Source: Acetobacteraceae bacterium (GTDB lineage Bacteria; Pseudomonadota; Alphaproteobacteria; Acetobacterales; Acetobacteraceae). Taken from it: a stretch of DNA of 32,958 nt. Below, piece by piece: positions 9,659 through 25,193 of the stretch (its first letter is position 1; each line of letters begins with the position of its first letter). The DNA lies in the NCBI GenBank assembly GCA_027365195.1, contig DAHXNW010000011.1:1-32958 (forward strand), given 5' to 3'. Both the position numbers and the translations under genes were made by a program. A model generated the notes under the pieces. The model was not told the DNA's origin. It saw only the letters and a list, made by a program, of their open reading frames with translations, and did no database searches.

Positions 9659-9676
9659 TGTCAAGCTAAATTGACG
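9659..9676. promoter_or_regulatory. Near-match PpsR/CrtJ palindrome (TGT-N12-ACg)
   Basis: TGTCAAGCTAAATTGACG in the divergent ppaA/bchF gap; one mismatch to TGT-N12-ACA, 5/6 symmetric arm positions. Confidence 0.4.
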
Positions 9677-9686
9677 TTCCATTTGC

Positions 9687-9716
9687 TTGACACTCGAAAT
9701 CGAAGCTGCGTAAGCT
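9687..9716 (+). promoter_or_regulatory. Candidate sigma70-like promoter for the bchF operon
   Basis: Perfect TTGACA (9687-9692), 18-bp spacer, weak TAAGCT at -10. Confidence 0.3.
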
Positions 9717-9937
9717 GATCCTCGTTGAGATGTCCTGCCTTGATGTGATTGGCGGAATAGCTCTTCAGGCTTTGAGAAGAATCGAACCGGCGACTGACGA
9801 TCCAGACACAAAACGGCGTCGGCGGAGATAAAATTCCCCTGCTCATCGCAGGGTCTCTGTCGGAAGCGGCGATACGGCACGGCGCGGTCGGCGACTGGAT
9901 CGGGAAGCGAAACCCGGAGGCGAGGAGATGTCAAGCC

Positions 9938-11808
<1,871 letters not shown>

Positions 11809-11810
11809 CG

Positions 11811-13323
11811 ATGCAACTCACCCTCTGGACCTACGAAGGCCCGCCACATGTCGGTGCGATGCGCGTCGCGAGTGCGATGCGCGGCGTGCATTTTGTGTTG
11901 CACGCGCCGCAGGGCGACACCTATGCCGATCTGCTGTTCACCATGATCGAGCGCCGCGCCGCCCGCCCGCCCGTCACCTACACCACGTTTCAGGCGCGCG
12001 ATCTCGGCGGCGATACGGCGGAGCTGTTCAAGAGCGCGGCGCGCGAGGCGTATGAGCGCTTCCAGCCGGATCTGCTGCTGGTGGGTGCCTCCTGCACCGC
12101 CGAATTGATCCAGGACGATCCGGGCGGCCTCGCGCGCGCCCTTGCTCTGCCGATCCCGGTGGTGGCGCTCGAACTGCCGGCCTATCAGCGCAAGGAGGAT
12201 TGGGGCGCTGCCGAGACATTCTATCAACTGGTGCGCGCCTGCGTTCGCCCCGCCCCCCGCGCGCCGCGCGTGGCCGGCCGGCCGGCGCGCTGCAACATCC
12301 TCGGCCCCACGTCCCTCGGCTTTCGCCATCGCGACGATGTGCGCGAGGTCTCTGGCCTGCTCGCGGCCCTTGGCGTGGAGATCGGCGTGATCGCCCCGCT
12401 CGGCGCCAGCCCGGCCGATCTGGCGCGGCTCGGCGAGGCGGATTTCAACATCGCGCTGTATCCGGAAATCGCCGGCACGGCGGCGCAATGGCTGCACCGC
12501 AACTGCGGCCAGCCCACGGTTCGCACGATCCCGATCGGCCTTGGCGCGACGCGCGACTTCATCGCCGAGGTGGCGGCGCTCGCCGGGGTCGATCCGGCGC
12601 CGCTGCTCGCCGGGGAGGCTGCGCGGAGTGCATGGTATGCGCGATCGGTCGATTCCAACTATCTGACCGGCAAGCGCGTGTTCATCTTCGGCGATGCGAC
12701 GCACGCGATCGCCGCGGCGCGGGTGGCGCGCGAGGAACTCGGCTTCGCCGTCGTCGGGCTGGGCAGCTACGCGCGCGGCTTTGCCCGTGAGATGCGCGAG
12801 GCGGCGGCCAGCCATGGCATCGAGGCGCTGATCACCGACGATTACCTGGCGGTGGAGGCGGCGGTCGCGGCGGCGCAGCCCGAACTGGTGCTGGGCACGC
12901 AGATGGAGCGCCACATCGCCAAGCGGCTCGGCATTCCCTGCGCGGTGATCTCCGCCCCGGTGCATGTGCAGGATTTCCCGGCGCGCTACTCGCCGCAGAT
13001 GGGCTTCGAGGGCGCGAACGTGCTCTTCGACAGTTGGGTGCATCCGCTGATGATGGGGCTGGAGGAGCATCTGCTCGGCATGTTCCGCGACGATCGGGAA
13101 TTCCATGACGGCGCCGGCCCGTCGCATCTCGGCCATACTGCCCCCAAACTGGTCGATAGGGTGCCGGTCGAGGCTGCCCCGGCCGATGAGGCTTTGTCGT
13201 GGGCCGCAGATGCGGAGCGCGAGATGCAGCGCATCCCCTTCTTCGTGCGCGGCAAGGCCCGGCGCAATACCGAGCGGTTCGCGCAGGAGCGCGGCATCGC
13301 AACCATCACCATGGACACGCTCT

Positions 13324-13352
<29 letters not shown>
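11811..13352 (+). CDS. bchB: Light-independent protochlorophyllide reductase subunit B
   Basis: [67 protein letters not shown]. Confidence 0.97.
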
Positions 13353-17923
<4,571 letters not shown>

Positions 17924-17924
<1 letters not shown>

Positions 17925-18625
17925 TGGGCGCACTCACCTATCAGGAGCGGCGCGGACGGATCGAGACCTATTTCGACCGCACCGCCGCCGATGCCTGGGC
18001 GCGGCTCACCTCCGATGCCCCGCTCGGGCGCATCCGTGCCACGGTGCGCGCCGGGCGGGAGGCGATGCGCGCGACACTGCTCGACTGGCTGCCCGCCGAT
18101 CTGTCGGGCCACCGGCTGCTCGATGCCGGCTGCGGCACCGGGGCGCTCGCGGTGGCGGCGGCGCGGCGCGGCGCGGAGGTGGTTGCGATCGACATCTCGC
18201 CGACGCTGATCCACCTCGCCAACGAACGCGTGCCCGACGATCTGGCGCCCGGCATGGTGCGCTTTCTGGTCGGTGATCTGCTCGACCCCGCGCTCGGCCG
18301 CTTCGATTACGTGGTGGCGATGGATTCGCTGATCCATTATCCGCCGGCCGAGATCGCCCGCATGCTGGCCGCCCTCGCCGCGCGCACCGAGGCGGCGGTG
18401 CTGGCCACTTTCGTGCCGCGCACGCCGATGCTCGCCGTGATGCACGCCGCCGGGCGGCTGTTTCCGCGCGGCGAGCGCGCGCCGGCGGTGGAGCCGGTGA
18501 GCGAGGCGGCGCTACGCCGGCGGCTCCGCGCGGCACCCGGCCTCGCCGGCTGGCAGATCGCGCGCACGCGGCGGGTGAGCGGGGGGTTCTACACCTCGCA
18601 GGCGATCGAAATGGTGCCGGCATGA
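17924..18625 (+). CDS. bchM: Magnesium protoporphyrin IX methyltransferase
   Basis: LDAGCGTGALAVAAARRGAEVVAIDISPTLIHLANER SAM motif; ends SGGFYTSQAIEMVPA; position after bchL. Confidence 0.95.
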
Positions 18626-20070
18626 GCACGCTCGATATGACAGCGGTGAATGCGCGGCTGGCCCGCGCCTGGGTATGGATCGGCCCGCGTTTTCTGCCGT
18701 TCGCCGATGTCGCGAGCGCCGAGGTGCCGCTTTCGCGGCTTTTGCGCCTGTCGCTGTTTCAGGTCAGCGTGGGGATGGCGGCGGTGCTGCTGATCGGCAC
18801 GCTGAACCGGGTGATGATCGTGGAATTGGGCGTGCCGGCCTGGCTGGTGGCGCTGATGGTTTCGTTGCCGCTGGTGTTCGCCCCGGCGCGCGCGCTGGTG
18901 GGGTTTCGCTCCGACACCCATCGCTCGGTGCTCGGCTGGAAGCGGGTGCCGTATCTGTGGCTCGGCACGCTGGCGCAGTTCGGCGGGCTTGCGATCATGC
19001 CGTTCGCGCTGATCGTGCTGTCGGGCGATTCCAACGGGCCGCCGATCATCGGCCAGATCGGTGCGGCGCTGGCCTTCCTGCTGCTCGGCGCCGGCATGCA
19101 CACGACGCAGACGGTGGGCCTGGCACTCGCCACCGACATCACCCCGCCGTCCGCCCATTCGCGCGTGGTGACGCTGCTCTGCGTCATGCTGGTGGTGGGG
19201 ATGGTGCTGAGTGCGGTGATCTTCGGCCTGCTGCTCGCGCATTTCAGCGAGGTCCGGCTGATCCAGGTGATCCAGGGAGCCGCGCTGAGCACCATGCTGC
19301 TCAATCTGCTGGCACTGTGGAAGCAAGAGGCGCGCGACCCCTCGCGCACCCCGATGGACCGCGCGCGGCCCGCGTTTCGCGACTCCTGGCGCGCGCTGCG
19401 CGGCGAGGCCGGGGCGGTGCGCCGGCTGGTCGCCGTCGGTCTCGGCACCGTCGCCTTCAGCATGCAGGACGTGCTGCTGGAACCGTATGGCGGGCAGATC
19501 CTGCATCTGCCGGTCGGCATGACGACGCGGCTCACCGCCCTGCTGGCGCTCGGCGGCATCGTGGGCTTCGCGTTGGGCGCCTGGGCGCTGGCGCGCGAGG
19601 TCGATCGCTATCGGCTGGCCGGTGGCGGCGGGCTGATCGGGCTGCTCGCGTTCTCGGCGGTAATTTTCGCCGCCCCGCTCGACTCCGCCGCCTTGTTCGC
19701 TCTCGGCATCGCGCTGATCGGCTGCGGCGCGGCGATTTTCGGCCTCGGCACGCTGAGTGCCGCGATGGCGCGCGCCGATGCCGGGCAGACCGGGTTGGCG
19801 CTCGGCACCTGGGGCGCGGTGCAGGCTTCGGCCGCCGGGGTCGCGATCGCCTTTGGCGGGCTGCTGCACGATGCGCTCGCACAGTTCGCCGCGCGCGGCG
19901 CGCTGGGGCAGACGCTCGCCACTCCGGCAACCGGCTATGAATGTGTCTATCTGCTCGAAATCGTCCTGCTGTTCGCGACCCTCGCGGCACTCGGCCCGCT
20001 GGTGCGTCCGGCGGGCGAGCGGGCCGCGTCCACCACGGCGCGGTTGCGCCTTGCCGAATTTCCCCGTTAA
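18622..20070 (+). CDS. lhaA: LhaA/PucC family light-harvesting complex assembly protein
   Basis: LLRLSLFQVSVGMAAVLLIGTLNRVMIVELGVPAWLVALMVSLPLVFAPARALVGFRSDTHRSVLGWKRVPYLW. Confidence 0.93.
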   Translation: MSTLDMTAVNARLARAWVWIGPRFLPFADVASAEVPLSRLLRLSLFQVSVGMAAVLLIGTLNRVMIVELGVPAWLVALMVSLPLVFAPARALVGFRSDTHRSVLGWKRVPYLWLGTLAQFGGLAIMPFALIVLSGDSNGPPIIGQIGAALAFLLLGAGMHTTQTVGLALATDITPPSAHSRVVTLLCVMLVVGMVLSAVIFGLLLAHFSEVRLIQVIQGAALSTMLLNLLALWKQEARDPSRTPMDRARPAFRDSWRALRGEAGAVRRLVAVGLGTVAFSMQDVLLEPYGGQILHLPVGMTTRLTALLALGGIVGFALGAWALAREVDRYRLAGGGGLIGLLAFSAVIFAAPLDSAALFALGIALIGCGAAIFGLGTLSAAMARADAGQTGLALGTWGAVQASAAGVAIAFGGLLHDALAQFAARGALGQTLATPATGYECVYLLEIVLLFATLAALGPLVRPAGERAASTTARLRLAEFPR

Positions 20071-20094
20071 CGTCGCAGCCTTGGGAGGCACGCC

Positions 20095-20889
20095 ATGCAC
20101 ACCGGCGCTATCACCAGCTACATCGATGTGGCCCAGCTCACGCTCTACGGCTTCTGGGCGTTTTTTGCCGGGCTGATCCTCTATCTGCGCCGCGAGGACA
20201 AGCGCGAGGGCTACCCGCTGGTCTCCGAGCGGTCCGCGACGATCCCGGTGGTCGGCTTCCCGCCGCTGCCGTCGGCGAAGACCTTCATCCTGCCGCATGG
20301 CGGTACGGCGGAGGCCCCGCGCACCGAAGCCGCTGCCTCCCTCGGCGGCCGCGCGACACCGGCCGCCACCTGGCCCGGCGCGCCGTTGCAGCCGACCGGC
20401 AACCCGATGCGCGAGGGGATTGGGCCGGCCGCCTTCGCCCATCGCGCCGAGACGCCCGATCTGTCGGCCGAGGAGGGGATGCCGAAGATCGTGCCGTTGC
20501 GCATCGCCACCGAATTCTCGCTCGCCGAGGAAGACCCCGACCCGCGCGGCATGAGCGTGCTCGGCGCCGACGGCAAGGTAGCCGGCACGGTGTGCGACGT
20601 CTGGATCGACTGGGCGGACATGCTGGTGCGCTATCTGGAGGTGGAGATCGGTGCTGGCAGCGCCTCTGGCATGGGGGCGAAGCGGGTGATCCTGCCGATC
20701 AATTTCACCCGCATCAGCGCCGATGCGCGGCAGGTGCGGGTGCATACCATCCTCGCCGAGCAGTTCGGCGATGTGCCGGCGCTGCGCAATCCCGATCAGA
20801 TCACGCTGCGCGAGGAGGACCGCATCACCGCCTATTACGGCGGCGGGCAGATGTATGCGACGCCGGCGCGTCTGGGGCCGCTGCTGTGA
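20095..20889 (+). CDS. puhA: Photosynthetic reaction centre H subunit
   Basis: MHTGAITSYIDVAQLTLYGFWAFFAGLILYLRREDKREGYPL; C-terminal LREEDRITAYYGGGQMYATPARLGPLL. Confidence 0.97.
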   Translation: MHTGAITSYIDVAQLTLYGFWAFFAGLILYLRREDKREGYPLVSERSATIPVVGFPPLPSAKTFILPHGGTAEAPRTEAAASLGGRATPAATWPGAPLQPTGNPMREGIGPAAFAHRAETPDLSAEEGMPKIVPLRIATEFSLAEEDPDPRGMSVLGADGKVAGTVCDVWIDWADMLVRYLEVEIGAGSASGMGAKRVILPINFTRISADARQVRVHTILAEQFGDVPALRNPDQITLREEDRITAYYGGGQMYATPARLGPLL

Positions 20890-21533
20890 GCCGGCCCGAC
20901 CCTGCCGCGACGCTGGACGAGCGGCGCCCGCGCGGTCTGCCGGGGCCGTTGCCGGCGGGTGAGCGGCTGCTGTGGCAAGGCACGCCGCGCTTTGCCGCCC
21001 TGCTGCGCCGGCCGTTCCATCTGCGCGCGGTGGCAATCTATTTCGCATTGCTGATGCTCTGGAGCGGGTTCTCGCGCCTGCATGACGGGGCGACGGCCGC
21101 GGTGGCGGCCAAGGCGGCGCTGTGGCTCGCCCTGCTCGGCCTCGCCGCGCTGGCGTTGCTCGCGCTGCTCGCCTGGCTGATCGCGCGCAGCACCGTCTAT
21201 TCCATCACCAACCGCCGCGTGCTTCTGCACTTCGGCGTGGCGCTGGAGATGACGCTCAATCTGCCGCTGTCGGACATCGAGGCGGTGGCGGTGGGCAAGC
21301 GCGCCGATGGCAGTGGCGATCTGCTGCTCACCCTGCCGCGCACGCCGCGCCTTGGTTATCTGGTGCTGTGGCCGCATGTGCGGCCGTGGCATTTCACCCG
21401 CACCCAGCCGCTGTTGCGCGGGCTGGCCGATGCCGCCGAAGCCGGCGCGATTCTCGCCGAGGCAGTGGCCGCGACGCTCGATGTGGCGCGACCGATCCGC
21501 GCCGTGCCGCAGCGCCACCGCGCGGCGGCCTGA
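20886..21533 (+). CDS. puhB: PuhB photosynthetic complex assembly protein (PH-domain)
   Basis: GTG start overlapping the puhA stop (GTGA); LPAGERLLWQGTPRFAALLRRPFHLRAVAIYFALL...YSITNRRVLLHFGVALEMTLNLPLSDIEAV. Confidence 0.92.
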   Translation: MSRPDPAATLDERRPRGLPGPLPAGERLLWQGTPRFAALLRRPFHLRAVAIYFALLMLWSGFSRLHDGATAAVAAKAALWLALLGLAALALLALLAWLIARSTVYSITNRRVLLHFGVALEMTLNLPLSDIEAVAVGKRADGSGDLLLTLPRTPRLGYLVLWPHVRPWHFTRTQPLLRGLADAAEAGAILAEAVAATLDVARPIRAVPQRHRAAA

Positions 21534-21543
21534 GGAGGACGGG

Positions 21544-21990
21544 ATGGCAGAGACCGCACCCCAGCGGAGTTTCCCCTTGGGTCCGTTGCTCGGCGCGGCG
21601 GCGGTACTCGCGCTGGCGGTGGCTGCGGCCGGCACCGGGCGGGTGATCGGCGCCGGGCCCGTGTTGCCGCCGGCTTCGGTGCTGGCGGCGCGGGCGATCC
21701 GCTTCGCCGATCTGCCCGATGGCGGCATCGCGGTGAGCGATGCGCGCGACGGCCATCGCGTCGGCTACGTCGCCGCCGAGGCGGACGGTTTTCTGCGCGC
21801 CAGCGTGCGCGGGCTGGTGCAGGCTCGCAAGCAGGCAGGGCAGGGGCCGGCGGTACCGTTCGAGCTCACCCAATGGTCGGACGGACGGCTGACGCTCGAT
21901 GACCCGACGACCAGGCGGCGGATCGACCTCGAAGCCTTCGGCCCGACCAATGCCGCCCGCTTCGCCCGTCTGCTCGCCGGCGCGCCATGA
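21544..21990 (+). CDS. puhC: PuhC photosynthetic complex assembly protein
   Basis: Single N-terminal TM; IRFADLPDGGIAVSDARDGHRVGYVAAEADGFLRASVRGLVQARK...FELTQWSDGRLTLDDPTTRRRIDLEAFGPTNAARFARLL. Confidence 0.9.
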   Translation: MAETAPQRSFPLGPLLGAAAVLALAVAAAGTGRVIGAGPVLPPASVLAARAIRFADLPDGGIAVSDARDGHRVGYVAAEADGFLRASVRGLVQARKQAGQGPAVPFELTQWSDGRLTLDDPTTRRRIDLEAFGPTNAARFARLLAGAP

Positions 21991-22268
21991 GCCGGCAGCG
22001 GGATATCGAGGTGGATTGCACGCTCGAAATCGAGCAGACGGCGGAGAGTCTGCACGCCCATGCCATTCCCGAGGGCGTCGAGATCCGCCCCGGTGATCGG
22101 GTGCTGCTGCTCGCGCCGCCGCCACGCGTCGGCTTCGGTGAGCGGGTGAGCCTCGCCGCGCGCGCCCGCGTCCGCCGCGCCGGGCCGTTGCTGCGCGGCT
22201 GGACGCGGCTTTGCGGACTGTTCGAACTGACCGAGCTTTACGAGGTCGGCTTCGCGCCGAAGGAGTGA
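21987..22268 (+). CDS. Small conserved-type PGC protein (93 aa) immediately upstream of acsF; possible BciE-like cyclase auxiliary subunit
   Basis: MSRQRDIEVDCTLEIEQTAESLHAHAIPEGVEIRPGDRVLLLAPPPRVGFGERVSLAARARVRRAGPLLRGWTRLCGLFELTELYEVGFAPKE; ATGA overlap with puhC, 3 bp from acsF. Confidence 0.75.
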   Translation: MSRQRDIEVDCTLEIEQTAESLHAHAIPEGVEIRPGDRVLLLAPPPRVGFGERVSLAARARVRRAGPLLRGWTRLCGLFELTELYEVGFAPKE

Positions 22269-22271
22269 CCG

Positions 22272-23336
22272 ATGTACGAAATCCCGACCGCCGCGGTACC
22301 CAACGAAGCCACCATTCACGCCCAGCAGGACACCGTGCTGAGCCCGCGTTTCTACACCACCGATTTCGCCGCGATGGACCGCATCGACGTTGGTCCGGTG
22401 CGCGCCGAGTGGGATGCACTGATCGATGAGTTGCGCCGCGACATCAACCGGGGCCATTTCATCCGCACCGATGCCTTCGACATCGATCTCTCGACCCTGC
22501 CCGACGATCTGCGACAGGAATTTCTCGATTTCCTGATCAGCTCGGTGACCGCCGAATTCTCCGGCTGCGTGCTCTATGCCGAGATCAAGAAGCGCATCAA
22601 GAACCCCGACATTCGCGAGCTGTTCGGCTTCATGAGCCGCGACGAAGCGCGCCACGCCGGCTTCATCAACGACACGCTGAAGGATTTCGGCGTCGGCGTC
22701 GATCTCGGCTTTCTGGCGCGGGCAAAAAAATACAACTATTTTCAACCCAAATTCGTTTTCTACGCGACCTATCTCTCCGAAAAGATCGGCTACGCCCGCT
22801 ACATCACCATCTTCCGCCAGTTGCAGCGCCATCCGGAGCGGGAGTTCCACCCGATTTTCCGCTGGTTCGAGCAATGGTGCAACGACGAGTTCCGCCACGG
22901 CGAGGCGTTCGCGCTGCTGATGCGCGCCGACCCGAGCCTGCTCGCCGGGCGCAACCGGCTGTGGATCCGCTTCTTCCTGCTCGCCGTGTTCGCCACCATG
23001 TATGTGCGCGACCATTCGCGCCGCGTGTTCCACGCCGCCCTCGGCCTCGACCCGACCGCGTATGATTTCGAGGTGTTCCGTATCACTGCCGAGATCGCGC
23101 GCCAGGTGTTTCCGGTGGCGCTCGATCTCGATCATCCGGCCTTCCGCGCCGGTCTCGATCGGCTGTTCCGCATCACCGAGGCGAAGGCCGAGAGCCGCCG
23201 CCGGCCGGGTATCTTCGGTGCGATCAAGCGCGCCGGGCTGACGCTCGCGGCGGGGGTGACGTTCGCGCGGCTGTTCCTGCTGCCGCCGCGCCAGAGCGCG
23301 CTGCCGAAGCAGGTTCGCCTGTCGCCGGCCTGGTAG
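22272..23336 (+). CDS. acsF: Oxygen-dependent Mg-protoporphyrin IX monomethyl ester oxidative cyclase
   Basis: Di-iron ligand region [58 protein letters not shown]. Confidence 0.97.
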   Translation: MYEIPTAAVPNEATIHAQQDTVLSPRFYTTDFAAMDRIDVGPVRAEWDALIDELRRDINRGHFIRTDAFDIDLSTLPDDLRQEFLDFLISSVTAEFSGCVLYAEIKKRIKNPDIRELFGFMSRDEARHAGFINDTLKDFGVGVDLGFLARAKKYNYFQPKFVFYATYLSEKIGYARYITIFRQLQRHPEREFHPIFRWFEQWCNDEFRHGEAFALLMRADPSLLAGRNRLWIRFFLLAVFATMYVRDHSRRVFHAALGLDPTAYDFEVFRITAEIARQVFPVALDLDHPAFRAGLDRLFRITEAKAESRRRPGIFGAIKRAGLTLAAGVTFARLFLLPPRQSALPKQVRLSPAW

Positions 23337-23347
23337 GGAACGCGCGC

Positions 23348-25129
23348 ATGGCACGCTATGGATTTCCGATCCTGTTCGATCTCTTCGTGTGGTGGTTCAG
23401 CACCGGGCTGATCATCTATCTCGACGGTCTGCCGCGCCGCACCTTCCGCTGGAGCATGCTGGGGGCGACGGCGCTGCTCGCCGCCTCGCTCTACGGCCTC
23501 GCCCTGAGTGCGGACGATACGTCGGTGCGTGGCGCCTATATCGCCTTCACCTGCGGCATGCTGGCCTGGGGCTGGCAGGAGATCAGCTTCTACATGGGCT
23601 TCGTCACCGGTCCGCGCACCGAGCCCTGCGCCGAAGGCTGCGCCGGCTGGCGGCATTTCGGCCATGCGATCCAGACCAGCCTGTATCACGAGCTGGCCAT
23701 CATCGCGGCCGCCTGCATGGTGGTGGGGCTGACGTGGCATGCGCCGAACCAGATCGGCACCTGGACCTTCATGGTGCTGTGGTGGATGCATCAGAGTGCC
23801 AAGCTCAACGTGTTCCTCGGCGTGCGCAATCTGAACGAGGAATTTCTGCCCGAGCATCTCACCTTTCTGCGCAGCTTCCTGAAAAAGAAGCCGATGAACC
23901 TGTTGTTCCCGGTCTCGGTCACCGTCTCGACGGTGATCGCGGTGCTGCTGGTGCGTCAGGCGATGGCACCGGGGGCCGGTGCGTTCCAGGCGGCGGGCTT
24001 CACCTTCCTCGCCACGCTGATGATCCTCGCGATCCTGGAGCACTGGTTCCTGGTGGTGCCGCTGCCGGCGGCGGCGCTGTGGAGCTGGGGGCTGCGCTCG
24101 CGCAAGGCGGTGCAGGCGTTCGATGTCGAGATCGTCGCCGGCTTCCTCGGCGCCGGCAAAACCACCTTCCTGCGCCGCCGCCTCGCGGAAGCGGACCCTG
24201 CGCAGCGCACCGTGGTGCTGGTGAACGATTTCAGCGCGATGGATGTCGATGGCGCGCTGCTGCGCGAGCGCTCGGCGAACGGCGCGGAGGTGGTGGAACT
24301 GCCGAACGGCTGCATCTGCTGCTCGCTGCGTCAGGATCTGGGCAATCAGTTGAAGGCGGTGGTCGCCCGCTTCGCGCCGGACCGCGTGCTCATCGAGCCG
24401 AGCGGCGTGGCCGACGTCGCCGCCCTGCTCGGGGTCATCAACCAGCCGGAATTGCGCCCGCTGGTGCGCGGCCTGCGGGTGTTCGCGATGATCGATGCCA
24501 GCGCCTTCCTCGCCGATTTCGCCCGGCTGGCGCAGTATTTCGAGGCGCAGGCGAGGCTCGCCGACGTGCTGATCGTGAACAAGGCCGATCTCGCCTCGGC
24601 GGCCGAGATGGCGGCGGTGACGGAGACCATCCGCGCGATCAACCCCGATGCGCGCATCATCCCCGCGCGCTTCGGCGTGGTGCCGGCGGCGGTGCTCGCC
24701 GCCAAGACACCGCCGCCCGAGCCGGCGCCCGCCCATCACGATCACGCCCATCACGAGCACGCCCACCACGATCACGCGCACCACGATCATGATCATCACC
24801 ACGACGCCGGGTCCGGGCATGAGGTCGCCCTCGGCTTTGCTTCCTGGAGCACCGCGCTGGAGGGCGATTGCGACCCCGAGCGTCTGCTGGCGCTGCTTGA
24901 TGCGATCGCCGGGGGCGCTTATGGCGGGGTGGTGCGGGTGAAGGGCATCGCGCGGGTGGGCGATGGCTGGCTGCGCTTCGATGTCGCCGGCGGCCGGCCG
25001 GCGATCGCCGCCTTCGCGCCGCAGCGGGAAGAGCCGGCGCGGGTGGTGGCGATCGGTCATGGACTCGATGAGGCGGGTTTGCAGCTTGGGTTCACCGCCT
25101 GCCACGCCACGGCGTCGGCGCTGGTCTGA
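23348..25129 (+). CDS. puhE: PuhE (photosynthetic complex assembly membrane protein) fused in frame to a COG0523/CobW-type metallochaperone GTPase
   Basis: aa 1-~256 multi-TM PuhE ([35 protein letters not shown]...[48 protein letters not shown]...[13 protein letters not shown]); then Walker [10 protein letters not shown] (24140-24166), CICC (24311-24322), EPSGVAD, NKADL, His-rich tract and a CobW C-terminal-type region. No stop between the parts. Confidence 0.92.
   Translation: MARYGFPILFDLFVWWFSTGLIIYLDGLPRRTFRWSMLGATALLAASLYGLALSADDTSVRGAYIAFTCGMLAWGWQEISFYMGFVTGPRTEPCAEGCAGWRHFGHAIQTSLYHELAIIAAACMVVGLTWHAPNQIGTWTFMVLWWMHQSAKLNVFLGVRNLNEEFLPEHLTFLRSFLKKKPMNLLFPVSVTVSTVIAVLLVRQAMAPGAGAFQAAGFTFLATLMILAILEHWFLVVPLPAAALWSWGLRSRKAVQAFDVEIVAGFLGAGKTTFLRRRLAEADPAQRTVVLVNDFSAMDVDGALLRERSANGAEVVELPNGCICCSLRQDLGNQLKAVVARFAPDRVLIEPSGVADVAALLGVINQPELRPLVRGLRVFAMIDASAFLADFARLAQYFEAQARLADVLIVNKADLASAAEMAAVTETIRAINPDARIIPARFGVVPAAVLAAKTPPPEPAPAHHDHAHHEHAHHDHAHHDHDHHHDAGSGHEVALGFASWSTALEGDCDPERLLALLDAIAGGAYGGVVRVKGIARVGDGWLRFDVAGGRPAIAAFAPQREEPARVVAIGHGLDEAGLQLGFTACHATASALV
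24734..24805 (+). repeat. His-rich tract encoded by degenerate 15-bp tandem units ([24 protein letters not shown])
   Basis: Read directly: 15 His in 24 codons within the GTPase half of the PuhE fusion. Confidence 0.95.
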
Positions 25130-25193
25130 AACGCGCGTAGAGAGAGATTATTTTTTTAAGCCTGTCACGCTATCCAACAAGCCGGAGGCCAGC

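Noticed and set aside
9675-9692. CGTTCCATTTGCTTGACA as a second upstream PpsR site
   Set aside because: Only GT/AC of the arms are symmetric and it overlaps the first candidate; better explained as part of a TTGACA -35 element.
9661-9846. 61-aa minus-strand ORF in the ppaA/bchF gap
   Set aside because: No convincing ribosome-binding site or motif, and it covers the likely regulatory region; left unannotated.
18589-21048. 819-aa minus-strand ORF antisense to lhaA/puhA
   Set aside because: Low-complexity Arg/Gln/His-rich translation opposite clear genes.
24734-24805. CRISPR or mobile-element repeat
   Set aside because: The repeats are coding HHDHA units without spacers; no terminal repeats or transposase nearby.
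25169-25185. TGT-N11-ACA upstream of hemA as a PpsR site
   Set aside because: Spacing is 11 rather than 12 and no supporting second site was seen.
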